DNA of 64,000 nt. It comes from Stenopsyche tienmushanensis (lineage: Eukaryota > Arthropoda > Insecta > Trichoptera > Stenopsychidae). Each line of letters starts with the position of its first letter. The first letter of the stretch is position 1. The translations under genes were made by a program, and so were the position numbers. The DNA is taken from positions 868,001-932,000 of the forward strand of contig WACJ01000048.1 in NCBI GenBank assembly GCA_008973525.1, given 5' to 3'. Below are positions 44,000-55,900 of this stretch, one piece after another. The notes under the pieces were generated by a model, which worked only from the letters and a program-made list of their open reading frames with translations, was not told where the DNA came from and searched no databases.

Positions 44000-44598
44000 T
44001 GCCCAAAATGATTTTGATCAGTTGTAGAAATGCACCGTTAAATAGAAGCACGAAAATTCCATAAATAAAAACGAATGTCGTATTTTTAGTATATTCTAAA
44101 TTAAGTCACAAACAGTATGCAAATTATATAAACGTGACGCATCTCGGGGGATTCTCCGAAATTGTGCAAAACCATTGACGTCATTTTATAAGCTTTCGAA
44201 GGAGATTTAAGTTATGGCTAAAACTCGTTCCGCAACATTGAGGTGATCCCCCTTGAGATCGATTTCAGGATGCGATAAATTCGACATGCATAGCAAAAAA
44301 ACATAGCAATTGGCCAATTTGTGTACTAATATACGAATATCGACGCGCGCGTTCAACGACGGAATGCCCATTTACAAAATTAATTTCCGCATAATTTTGT
44401 GCATGGCAATACCGACATTTTAAATTTGACAACTCGATCGAAGCTCAAACAAAGTGTGTGCGCGCATCGTTTTTACAAAAGCTCATAAGATAGAAAAACG
44501 TAAATCATTACCCTGATATAAAAATCATTCAGGCTCCCTGCGGGAAGATCGCGATCGAAATGCATGCGAGCCATTTACATCATGCCATTCAGTGTCAT

Positions 44599-44650
44599 TT
44601 AACCCTCGGCACGAAGTCTGCTCGTGGATCCCTTCTGAAAATATATGATC
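44599..44650 (+). mobile_element. Possible TTAA-type element end
   Basis: TTAACCCTCGGCACGAAGTC has the TTAACCC shape of the other ends in this window, but no partner was found. Confidence 0.25.
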
Positions 44651-45529
44651 GTCCATAAAAATACAAAAAAATCACAATTATAATATTAAATTTTATAAAA
44701 TCTTCATATAAATGCATGTCAATAATGTTAATAGCGTTAAAATCGATTTGAATTTATATCGCGCGTCTAGTTCGCCGTTTAAACACTAGATGGCGATGCG
44801 TGCTTTATTTTTTTTTCACCGGAAGTTCCCGTGTCATCGTCGTAATAACGCTAATTAGATCGGCCATTAATTGAGCGTTCAAAATTGTGCACTTGCGTCC
44901 CATAATGACTTTAAGACGTTCGATGAAATTCTTTCGAAGTCAGCGGCGTCAAATTTTGTATTGGAATTGCGAATTTCTCACACCTGAAACGAATAGAATT
45001 TAAATTAGTTCGAATAGGAGATTTATATTGATTGAAATATGTTCATACTTTCATTATAAAAAATCTGATATATAGACTTATTGATTGCCATTTTTCGAAT
45101 GGTATTTCTTCGTAGCAGAAAGTCTTAATACCTATTTGTATTTTCATCATCAGATTGATTGAGTCCACTGCTGGGCGAAAAGCTCGCCAACTCACTGCCA
45201 TTCGCCTATTATATAACTTTTTTTTTTAAATTAATCAATTAATAATATCCTGTAAACATTACCCATATTTAAGATCTTTAATGCAATCATTTAAGTTTAT
45301 TTAATGCTCATTTTTTGGCACCTTATTGTGTATCTGATCTTGATTCCATAAAATTATTTAACAAAGTAATCATGGTTTTATTGAACTTTATACAGGTGCG
45401 GCATGGAAATTACCTTACTTTAAAAATGAATATTACAAACAGTGTAAGAGATATCAGTTTAATTAATACACACATACATTACATTTCCATGTTACAGAAA
45501 GATAGTTATTTTTTATTATTTATTACTAG

Positions 45530-46015
45530 CGAATACCCGGCATGCGCTGCTAAAAGCGCTTAATAATTATTTAAAAATAAATGCAGTACGTGGTTTATTG
45601 CTTCAGATCACGTGTAGCGCGAGCCGAAGAGCTGGGATCCAAAAGCGTCTCGAAGATCGACTAAATCACCGTATTGCGCGCGCATCCTTTCTCTATCCGC
45701 CCCTGCAGCCCAAACTTCATTTCACCAGACCAATATGCGCCAACATGGTGCATCCATACAATATTTTTTACTATGCCTATGTTATTACCGCAAATGTAAA
45801 CAATAAATTGATAAAGTTTTATCGCAATCGGATGAACGGTATGAAAGTGCATTAAATACGGACAAACAAACATTGATTTTTTTTATATCAGACTATGCCT
45901 ATGTTATTCGTGCAATCCTTAGCAATAAATGGACGAAGTTTTATCACAATCGGATGAACGGTATGGCAACGCATTACATACGAACAAACAGAGATTAATT
46001 TTTATATATTAAAGA
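45530..46015 (+). repeat. Dispersed repeat D, longest copy
   Basis: Begins GCGAATACCCGGCATGCGCT, runs through ACGTGGTTTATTGCTTCAGA and CCAACATGGTGCATCCA. It then contains an internal direct duplication: TATGCCTATGTTATT and CAATCGGATGAACGGTATG each occur twice (45,773/45,893 and 45,825/45,948). Ends in ACAAACAGAGATTAATTTTT. Retroposon-like tail; class uncertain. Confidence 0.55.
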
Positions 46016-46379
46016 TGTTTTAAAAATTATGTCATTAAGGTGGCTTCGGTTCTGGTCAATGCATTAAGATGATCGAGATTTAAAGCTTCTCTCCACTCTT
46101 GCCAGCATATCACAGGATTCTTGAACGGTCGGTGTAGACTTGGGATTTCAGGGAGTCCAACAAAAAATGTGGTCCAGGTGAAATTGATAAAATATTCGAG
46201 TATTCATATAAAATATGCAAAAGAATGAGAATCATCGACTTCTAAATTCTTTAAACAAAAAATTAACATCTATTTTGAATTTAGTTTAGTTTTTAAATGT
46301 TCTCTAGTTTATAAACTTTCCAACGATATGCTACATGTCATACAAATAATTCAATAAGTCGTTAAACTTGAAGAAATAC

Positions 46380-46870
46380 CAGTTTGCCAGGGTCAAGGTT
46401 TAGAAAACACTTTTTATGCTCAAGATGTTTTTTTCAAAATTTATTTACTAAATTTGTTCAAATTGGCCACTTTTGTTTCGCATGCATGCAACGACACCTT
46501 TTCCTTATTTCAACTGTAAGCGATTATTCTATTAATAATAATTTATTTTGTAGGCATCTCTGTAGTGTAAATTAATTATTTTGGCGGCCCTATTCCGTGG
46601 CTCGCACGGTCTTCAGATCTGACACCACTGGATTTCTTTGTCTGGGGACGTACCCTATTCCGTGGCTCGCACGGTCTCTAGACCTGACACCACTGAATTT
46701 CTTTGTCCAGAAACGTGCCCTATTCCGTGACTTGCACGCAACTAGTTTGAAATAAAAAATGCGATTTTTTGAATTACTTAACAAAAAATTAATAATATCT
46801 GATTCATTTTATAAATATTCGAATTTAAGAATATTGAAAAAAAGGTAAATATATTCGAATATAGAATATT
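46380..46870 (+). mobile_element. DDE-transposase fragment repeat with 65-bp tandem array
   Basis: Second copy of the element at 14,380. The CCCTATTCCGTGGCTCGCAC unit starts at 46,588, 46,653 and 46,718, exactly 65 bp apart. Each full unit encodes [12 protein letters not shown] in its own frame, which the array length cannot maintain, so it is non-coding. Confidence 0.7.
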
Positions 46871-46954
46871 CGATTGGAACCCCTAGCACCACCCCATCAA
46901 TAAATAAAACTTTAATTGTCTCTCTGTAACGTTTTGTGTTATTATCTTTTGAAG

Positions 46955-46992
46955 TAAGGTAGTTTCCCTGCCACACCCTATACAATTTTGTT
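46955..46992 (-). mobile_element. Transposon terminus shared with 54,195
   Basis: The reverse strand reads TATAGGGTGTGGCAGGGAAAC then TACC, the same as TACAGGATGCGGCAGGGAAA at 54,198 with two changes. An edge of a DNA transposon family; no second edge assigned. Confidence 0.45.
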
Positions 46993-47272
46993 CAGAGTGT
47001 TTTAGCTATGTTAAAGAAGATGGATGACAAATATAAAAAAGCTAACTATCAATATAATATCATATAATTATAATATAAATGTATACATATAAAAAATATT
47101 ATTATAAAAAATAGGAATGAAACATTGATTGGAAAAATTTAGGCAATTCTTTGCGTTTGCAAACATAACTTGTGATGTTGATTCTATCAAAAAACACGTA
47201 CTATAGTATTTATATCAAATAAGCTGAGAAATGTATACAATTATTAAACAAATTTGTAAACTAAAAAATGTA

Positions 47273-48271
47273 TCATCTGAGCGATATTGCATAGTATTGC
47301 AAAGTTGGATCCTCGATGAAATTTTCACTGTCTTCCCTGCTCCAATTCTTCAGATGATCAGTCTGCGTCTTCAGCCAATCCAAATAGAGTCTCAAATATC
47401 TATCTGTCGGTTCGATATCGGTATGACCCAGACAAAACAGTCTGTAGGCGTCCTCTCCATATTTACCAATCCCGCAGAGATCACTCGCTCTCCTCCATTT
47501 GGCCGATACGAATTCGTACGACATCCTCCAGATGATGTATCCTCGTTTGCGCATACCCAAAGTCTCAAAATAAGCCTCAATCCTGCAAGGATCGACGTTG
47601 ATGACGTCATATGGTGTTGGAAAATCGGCGAAGAACTGCTTCATGATCGGCCTGGAAACTTTAGCAGTTGTCTTCGTCAGAAAGATGGTAGCCACTAACA
47701 GAATCCAAGGATTGCTTTTGAATTCCTCCTCTATTACGCTGTGCGGAGATTCAGGCATCGTCCTAGGCGAAATGTTATAGAATGGTTCTACAGTGATTTT
47801 TGATTCATTGGCGATCTGCGAAAGACTAAACTCTCTATCGATCTCCTGAGACAAATACAATTCATCGTCTTCTATATTTGGAACGAATTCTTCTTCAATC
47901 TTCGTTTGATCATCTACGATGTATTCATCAGCATTCGTATTATGGCTTTCATGAAAGAACTTGCTGAAACATTCAAGATCATCGCTACTCTTTAAAACCA
48001 GATTTTCTTCCGTCGCAGAACAATCACTATCACGCTCAACATCTTCAATATCGACATTATCTTTCAAGCACTCTTCAAAGGACGAGCACAGCGAGCTGTT
48101 TATCTGTCTATCGCATTGTTTATCTGAATCTTCCGCACTTGTTCGGCTTAGCTGCATTTCTTCATTTCGATCGAACAAATCAAAATAAAGAGAAGTCCTA
48201 TCGCCGTCTAATTGCAAAAGCTTGTCGTAGAACATTGCGTCGTCGGCGCTCCCTGAATTTTCGTGGCCCAT
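47273..48271 (-). CDS. MBD4: MBD4-like mismatch-specific DNA glycosylase (HhH-GPD)
   Basis: Nuclear base-excision repair enzyme that removes T or U opposite G, chiefly at deaminated CpG. A 332-residue single-exon frame from MGHENSGSADD. Residues 1-180 are acidic and probably disordered; about 185-305 is the glycosylase domain: NPWILLVATIFLTKTTAK, ETLGMRKRGYIIWRMSYEF and the helix-hairpin-helix LCGIGKYGEDAYRLFC. The catalytic Asp is D290 in IEPTDRYLRLYLDWL, aligned with the vertebrate MBD4 aspartate. No methyl-CpG-binding domain is present, as is usual for insect members. The sequence before the ATG (GCTTTGTTTCAG) is a strong splice acceptor ending exactly at 48,272, so an upstream exon is likely, either leader or extra N-terminus. 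Reading six codons further upstream is open but would cross the acceptor. Stop TGA at 47,273-47,275. Confidence 0.9.
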   Translation of the reverse strand: MGHENSGSADDAMFYDKLLQLDGDRTSLYFDLFDRNEEMQLSRTSAEDSDKQCDRQINSSLCSSFEECLKDNVDIEDVERDSDCSATEENLVLKSSDDLECFSKFFHESHNTNADEYIVDDQTKIEEEFVPNIEDDELYLSQEIDREFSLSQIANESKITVEPFYNISPRTMPESPHSVIEEEFKSNPWILLVATIFLTKTTAKVSRPIMKQFFADFPTPYDVINVDPCRIEAYFETLGMRKRGYIIWRMSYEFVSAKWRRASDLCGIGKYGEDAYRLFCLGHTDIEPTDRYLRLYLDWLKTQTDHLKNWSREDSENFIEDPTLQYYAISLR

Positions 48272-48290
48272 CTGAAACAAAGCACGCAAA
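48272..48290 (-). promoter_or_regulatory. Splice acceptor upstream of MBD4-like exon
   Basis: The minus strand reads GCACGCAAAC... in reverse context, ending GTGCTTTGTTTCAG immediately before ATG: a pyrimidine-rich tract plus CAG. The matching donor and 5' exon were not identified between 48.3 and 49 kb. Confidence 0.6.
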
Positions 48291-48919
48291 CGTTAAGCGC
48301 TTGAATAAAATGATGTCTACACATTCTACAGACTTAATCTTGCGGTTTTGCTGCCCAAATATATAACCGATAATCTTAGAAATGGGAATAAATTACACAT
48401 CAAGATGAAACCGGTCGGCGATGGTTAAATCCGAGAGGTAAACAAAATGCAAAGGTTAAATCGCATCATTTTCAGGTATACAAACGACAGTTGATTAGTT
48501 ATAAAAAAAACTCAACATCCAAATTGATCATGATGAATGTACGAACTAAAAAGCAAATAAACTATAGTTAGCATCATCCTGCAATATTTTGCTAGATCCA
48601 ACCTTTCAGTATTATTCTTTAATTATTTTCAGTCCTATGTCTCACTTGTTGAGAATTCGATTTTTCCGATTTTTTTCCCGATAGGTAATGTAATATTTGG
48701 CAAATTGTAAATTCTTACCAAAACAACAATGGACAAATTTAGTAACACGCAAAATAAATAAAAAAAAATCATGAAATAACAACTCAATAAGTTCATAGGA
48801 TGACTAATAAAACAACTTTTTTTCGTCATCACAGTCTCCTTCAAGAGTGATTTCGCAATTTCCATGCCATATAATATTCGCTAATTATGGTTCTTCTTTT
48901 CTCATCGATAAAATACCTT

Positions 48920-49005
48920 GCGCGTTCCAAAATATGGAGGCCAAAGCCTTACCAGCAAACGGGCGCAACTGGGCTTGGGGCGCAAAACGCAGAATACCGA
49001 CTCGA
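48920..49005 (+). repeat. Transposon fragment shared with 60,630-60,720
   Basis: GGGCGCAACTGGGCTTGGGG and CGCAGAATACCGAC recur inverted at about 60,635-60,675. The 60.6-kb copy extends to CAGGGCCGTAATTAGGGTG, probably the family terminus. Confidence 0.5.
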
Positions 49006-49019
49006 TTAAATAAAGAATT

Positions 49020-49230
49020 AAATAAACAAACACTGTCGATAGCTCACAATATTCGGTATTTTTTGCGTAAACAAATAACAAACGTGAAATCGAAATCATT
49101 ATTAGTACATATACATTTGGGCCAACGATCTATACAATCGTGCGATGTATGCGGGGAAGCTCTCCGTCTCTGTCTGTCTCCGAGCTCAATGTACAAGAGT
49201 GTTCTTTCGAATAAGTGGAGGGGGATTCCA
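49020..49230 (+). mobile_element. piggyBac-like subfamily B internal fragment
   Basis: ACACTGTCGATAGCTCACAA, CGATCTATACAATCGTGCGA and CTCTCCGTCTCTGTCTGTCT match 14,090-14,190. The outer terminus is absent. Confidence 0.55.
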
Positions 49231-49259
49231 GGCCCTGGGATAGTACTCTTTTAGAGTTT

Positions 49260-52200
49260 AAGCTAGCATCTATCTCACGCAACTTCTATTTACGATCGGC
49301 CAAAATTATTTTGTGGACTTTTTTTTGTTTTCTAACGAACAAATGCCGAATTTGGGCAACCAGAGTGTTCAGTGATGTGTTATAAATCGATTTCATACAC
49401 AAAATAAAATATATTCAGACACAATGCAAAACGAACCACCGTATCACTGTTTCTCTGTATTTTAACGTCTATCTGTCGTCACGCCGCATTTTTAGCGTAA
49501 ATTTTTCGCTAAGATTACTATTAAAAAATCATAAATATTTTGAATAAAAAATCACTAGTATAAATGCAATACGAACCTTCAGGGCTTACAGCATCAGTGA
49601 TAGATCAGATTTTGATCAAATGCATCTCCTGCAATTGCCAATGGTAGTTCACTATGGGGAGATGTCACCAATAATGATAATTGGCTATTGATCTATTGGC
49701 AAAAAATCGAGAGGACCTCAAATTCCACCAACATGAACTACACCATTATATTTTTATCAATGGATTTAGGAACCTGTTGAAATCTTTTTTTTTTAATAGA
49801 CCGCAAATAGTTAAACTGAGATCCGTCTCCGGTAGATCAGAGCGAAGAAACGGTCGCCCGGATACAACACTGTGATGGCAACGTGACAATGACGAAGAAC
49901 TTATTTTTTTTTATGTAACCAGCTGGTTATCGCCTAATGAGATATTTAATAATTATTTGATTGCCCGGTTGACAATTAAGCGCAGGTTTCCTGGTGCATT
50001 ATCCGCATGAGGATGATGAGCGTGCGCCAAAGATGACTTCTTGAATAAATTGGACGAAGTAAGTTGTGTTGGGTAGCGTATAGTATCCTTTGTGTAATTT
50101 GAAAACAATTGGTTTAAAAATAAAATTATCAACTGTAAACACGTAATTTATTTATAATTTTGACTCAAAAAGCAAAACAAATGTTTTTTTTCCATTCATA
50201 AACATATAAATGTAATGTCAAATTCTTCTGAAATGTGATCTGCCATCATTTTACACAATACTATTACAAAACCAGGAGATCCTCAAACTGTGGACTGTTT
50301 ATTCGCTACTGTTGTATTTTCATATTACGCACTCCACACAACCTCCATTTCAATTTCGGTATCACTACCGTCCTCAACATCACTCGGTACATCTGACATA
50401 TCGTCATATATAATTTCATCAATAGGTGCTTCCATTTTCGTTTGGGGTAAAGTATATTTATTTCACAAACACGTAAATTTGAAAATGTTTTTTCCGTAAA
50501 ATTATAAAATTACGCACACACGTTTCATAGAAATACGAAATAATTACAAATACAAAATCAAATCGCGGAGTAATTACAGGGGATGTACTCTATTCGACCG
50601 GTATTTCAAACTAAAACACAATTCTTACACAGAATATGGGGATGGTCAACATTATATTGGTCTATGTAAAGACTTCACTGATTGGTTAAAAATACAATAA
50701 GAATTTCGAGAAAGCTATCCCTACCTGAAACATTTCCGGTATTTGGGTAAAGTTTTATGAATTATGTATTTTTAGATACAGGGCTCTGCAATAAATCTTT
50801 AAAAAAACTCTGCGATTTGCCATTCATACCAATTATGCATGCGATTGACAAAGCTATTCATCTTTCTACTGAAATTATTTTATTGCTCTATTTTAAACCA
50901 TTTAGACCCAGAGTATGTAAGAAACTTCCTAATAGAGTTATAAATCAAAAACACTAATTCGTTCCCGTCCATGTGTAAATGTAGAAACTTTGGAACAATA
51001 AATATATTTTATTTCAAGGACATTTTGAGCCATAAATTTGTAAAATATGGGACAGTGAATGCTGGCTGCCATTATTACCACCATTATGCGTCTTCCGTCC
51101 ATCGGCTCGCTTAGATTATTCATAGAAGCCGAAATCGAATGTGCTCCAGCGTACAGCCTTCGTCGCGATTACGGCGAAATTATATAAATAAGGAAGAATT
51201 TGAATAAGCTCATTTGAAACGCAAATATCGTACGAAATGGACAAGTGTCGAATTGTGACCTCACCTTTAACTTTGTAATAAATTGAAAAAATATTTCGCT
51301 CACGTATTCAATTGTTGTATCAAACCACATCGCGTTGAGCACGTGCGTACTCTTGAAAGCCCACCGGAACAAAATATCACACATCCGAACTAACATAGTC
51401 TTGCAAATTTAGGCAGACCAAGTGTTACCAATTACAATCCGCAGGGACCATTTTAATCTACTATATGAATTTGAATTGAACGTTTAGTGTATATTATCAT
51501 TAATCAACAAGAAACACTGTAATGAATACCAAATTCTACGAAAATATCTCAAGAAGTTTATTATAAACTAAAAATACACATCGCCTGAAGCCCAACAATA
51601 TCTAAAAAGCGTAAGATATCATGGCTCATCATCATCATCATCATAGTGCGCAGCCATAACAGAGCAGGAACAAACACGTTTTGTTTAAGTATACGCTAAT
51701 ATTAGGGCATTCCGCATGAAGAGTCGGAATTTTAGTTAGTTAACGATCGACCTGACCTAACGAAAACCTGAATTAATTCAATTCCTATTGGCGACAACAG
51801 TAACACATCGAAAACGTATTCGAGTCACTTTAAAATTCTATGCCTCCATCACATCGTTTATAATTGCGTGTTTATGTTAAAAATGAACAATTAATAATTA
51901 TTGTATTTTTAAATAAAGCGAAATATAAATCCACCACGATATGTAGCAACGATACCATGCTTTTAGTGAGAAAAAAAGATGAATAATATCATCGAAGCTA
52001 CAGTTTAAAATGAAAATTTATAAAAAGATGTTGTGTCCCAATGATTTATATTGATATGCTATCTGAATTGAAATGTTTCCGGTACGAGCATCAACAGAAC
52101 ACAGGGTATGCGTGCATGCTTCTCACATGGATAGCCGCATATAGGCTACTCACGTCCTTCTCATTTATTACCAGACGGTATGTACCACACGGGAAAGTAT

Positions 52201-52740
52201 TGTGTATCCAAAAGCACTTCATTAGCACGGAATAAGCATAATATTTGGGACGGGGAAAAATATGGAAGTCTCTCTCATCAACGTGACAGAACATTAGAAC
52301 GCAGTCTTGCAATTGGAACGACGATCATCACATCTATTTTGCTGGTACAAAAACCATAGTAACCGTCGAAAACTTTGGCATCAGAATTGCGAGAGAAGTG
52401 ATAGAAATCGAAACACGAAGAAATAATATACGTTATCAATAGGCGAGACGACGGCACTCTCCAATGAAGCGACGCCATGATGCTCACAACGAGCATCACC
52501 AAGGCGCCGGCAGTCATTCCGCGTCCATGAGTCCGACAGGAGACTCGAAATATCAAAAAGAGGTACATATGAATTCTTTTTTTTAGCGTAATTAAAAATA
52601 TATGAAAACTCTTCAATAAATGGAATCAAAACATAAAAACTTTCTTTCTTTGTGTGGCACTGCAACGCATGCCGGCTAATCACTAGTAATCAATCAATAT
52701 AATGGTGTGAATATAATATTAACAAAACATAAAAATATTC
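49260..52740. other. Region without recognised genes
   Basis: AT-rich. Contains a 36-codon acidic frame on the minus strand (50,325-50,435, MEAPIDEIIYDDMSDV start) that resembles the acidic beginning of some transposases but cannot be assigned. There is also a (CAT)n-led repeat at 51,625-51,650. 52,090-52,620 has several overlapping frames but no motif. Confidence 0.35.
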
Positions 52741-52747
52741 ATTGTGA

Positions 52748-52911
52748 CAATCCTGAACAAGAAATGCTCAAAACCCGTAAATTATCCCGCAGGAGAGAGA
52801 TTTGGTATATATGCATATGCTAGGACTTACAAATCGCCTTTAGACAATAAGTCAAACAACTTTTTACGCAATTTCTAATTTATTTAAAATAGCTGGCAGT
52901 TAAAAGATTAA
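52748..52911 (-). mobile_element. TTAA-ended element terminus, family E
   Basis: Inverted copy of 39,209-39,375: CCGTAAATTATCCCGCAG, TCGCCTTTAGACAATAAGTC and GCTGGCAGTTAAAAGATTAA, with the TTAA edge at 52,908-52,911. Confidence 0.6.
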
Positions 52912-52914
52912 ATT

Positions 52915-55900
52915 AAATAATACATTAAATTGTGTGATTTTATCAAATTCGCTAGATCTCTCTCCGACAGATTTTTACCAAAAGGAACCAAAAATTCCGA
53001 AAATGACGAAATTAATTAAATGGAATTGGATAATTAAAAATCAACAATGCTGTGACATTTTAAATTGGTAACACTTAGTCTGGTGGGCATACAAATGACT
53101 GAACCGATACACGCTTTTAACAACCTTCTTTATATTTGGTTCCGTATCTTCTTGCTCTAGGATTGATATCTCAACCTCAATACGAAGATAGATAAGCGAT
53201 GAAGATGGACTTTGCCATAAGTACCGCAGCATTATAATTTTTTTTGATAACCCTAAACCAACAGCATTTGCTTGCAACATAGGCAAAATGATGGAATGAA
53301 TATGAGTCCGGACTTGGCATGATGCTGTAGTACTATAAACCGTTGATTAGATCGCATGAAGCAGCAAACGGTAAAATGTTTTGTCGTCGAAAGAATCAAT
53401 TAATTACGACCTAATCCCCATTGATCGCCGACTAACAGTTTAATTACCAGCAGAACTACGCGAAGCCGCCAACATCCGTTTCCAATGGAAGAGGAGAGCC
53501 TCGCGACCGTCGAAAAAAATGTTGCGAATCTCGTTTTTTGGAGTGTACCCAAATGTTAATCTCGAGACGGGCCCGCGTCTAGATCTTGCAAATTTTTTGC
53601 CAAGTGGGTGGAACCACCTCTTTGAATGAACAATGCAAGAGTGATTGAGGATTACTATGGCGATGTCGACGACCCCGCATCCATCGAAAAAGACATTCGA
53701 TCCATGCTGTTACATTGGGCGGCCACGTGCGAAGAAATTGCCGAACCTGCCCTTGTCGAAGCGCGATCCAACCTCATTATGAAAATTGGCATAATTGTTT
53801 CCTTCTGACGTGTCGCGATTGCATCGACAAATTGCAATGTGTGATTGTCGCTTGCAGAAAAAATGCTTCAAATATTTACTATGCGAAAAACTTCCGACCT
53901 TTAATGTCGCCTTCGAGTGATAACGGCGTTGTAGACACAAAGCACTGTTTTCTTTGGATGTCATAAACTGCATACAGTCAAAGATATTTGCTTGTTTTTG
54001 CCAATCCCGGAAAATCCGAACACAAACATCATTTCCATGTTGGATATGTTTTAATAGCTCACTTGTGAACGAAGCCGTTGTAATTCCATTAACACATTCA
54101 ATGCGAAGCATTTTTAGCGAGTATCAAATGTAGAATAGAAATTAAGTGCGAGTAGCATTTTGTTTATTTATATCTGCTCGAGGGCAGGGCTTCAAATATA
54201 CAGGATGCGGCAGGGAAACTACTGCAGCGTACGACACTCTTCTGACGTAAAGAGGTCGGTTATCTTCGTCGTTGCGATTTGAAGATCGCGTTGTTCGCAC
54301 GCGAACCCACGATTAAGAACATCTCGGCGCGATGCGTTATCGATCGAGATTAGTCGCAGCGCAATCCGTAACAATGGTCCCGACCCACGAGTCGGCTGCG
54401 ATGAACGACGGAACACGTTTATGATTTCATTCGCTCGGTGATAAAGGTCGAATTATTATTTTATTGATCACTCGATCGAACAATCGGCACAACGTATGTA
54501 TTCAATTCAATCGGCAAGCAAGCGAGCGTGCGGGTTACATAGCGAGCAGGCGAAGTGACGGGTGATAGATGCTTCATCGAAGCATCTTCTCGGACTTGAT
54601 CTTCTCGATGTTCCTCCTTCGTTGAAGTTCAGAAGTGAAGAGAGGTCCCCCCTCCCTTTTAATTCATTAATTAAATGTGATAATTCAATAAATATTAAAT
54701 CGCGTTGATTTTATTTTCTAGCCCACAGTTTTATTTTAAATTTTAAAGAGCTTAAATACTGGACTCTCAGTATGAAGGTTCAGTTTCAGATTTAGATTGT
54801 GCAAAAAAAATTCACCGTACCAAAAATATTGATTGATCAAAAGTATTCATATTTTCTATTGATTTTTTTAAAATTCAGATTTATCCTAATTTTATGCTAA
54901 TTTAGCCATTCATTATAGATCCTCTCTCACCTAAAATAATATATAACATCCCATTCCATTTTAAATGTGGAAAGCAATTGGAAAACTCCTTAGAAAAGTC
55001 TAAAATGGAAATCAATTAAAAAGAAGATCCATGCTCACTATGTTGAAGATTTAATGTTGAATAGTTGAGATAATAACAGGATTTGAATTAAGAGGTTTCA
55101 ACGTACAGACATATTACAAACACAACAATTTTCTCATTAAGATCTTTAAATTATTTAAGAAATATCCTCATAATAGGTTAAACACCTTATTCAAATTAAT
55201 CCATTAAGATTTAAGAAAATCCTTAGCATATCCTGGATCATTTAACACACTTTTCACCCACAACAAACAGAATTTCATACATATTTTGAAACGTTTCACA
55301 TCAAATTTATTCTAAACAAATTCTTGTAATTTATGCAAAAAATATTCTGTATAAAATTGTCAAATTCGCAGAAACTGCAATTGAGACAAACTCAACATGA
55401 CGTCTACCTCGTAAATACCAACAAGATTTGCAAACTTAATCAGAACGCAAGTCATTATATTCGTACGGCCAAGGCTGTCAGTTTTCGATCATCAGATGGT
55501 TCTTCGTGTATTTTTTTTTGCTTCGACAACTCGTTTAGAGACCGTTTTTTTCGCAGCATCTCTTAGTTACATTGTACCAAATCTTCCGAAGACCGTAAGC
55601 TTTTCTCGGAAATTTCGAATGGAAATATTAATGCTAGATTCAAGTAGGCGAGAAAAAATCGCCCACAATTATTGTTATCTTTAAAGAATTGATGACGAAC
55701 ATTTTTATTAGACAACTCGATGGCATTATTTGACCATCATCTTTCGTACGTGTGTTCGACGTATTTCGCTGCATTGCATAGAATGGATTGACGTAAATGG
55801 AATTGAACGCTAGAGCAGATAATCTGATTTTAAATGTTAAGCAAGGATTCATCATTTGTGCGATTTTTTACAGTAGTATAATTTCTACATTCATTATGAA

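Noticed and set aside
47231..47698. 155-codon plus-strand frame
   Set aside because: Antisense shadow of the MBD4-like glycosylase domain.
53626..54111. Overlapping frames on both strands as genes
   Set aside because: No recognised motif in either, and overlap on opposite strands makes at least one spurious.
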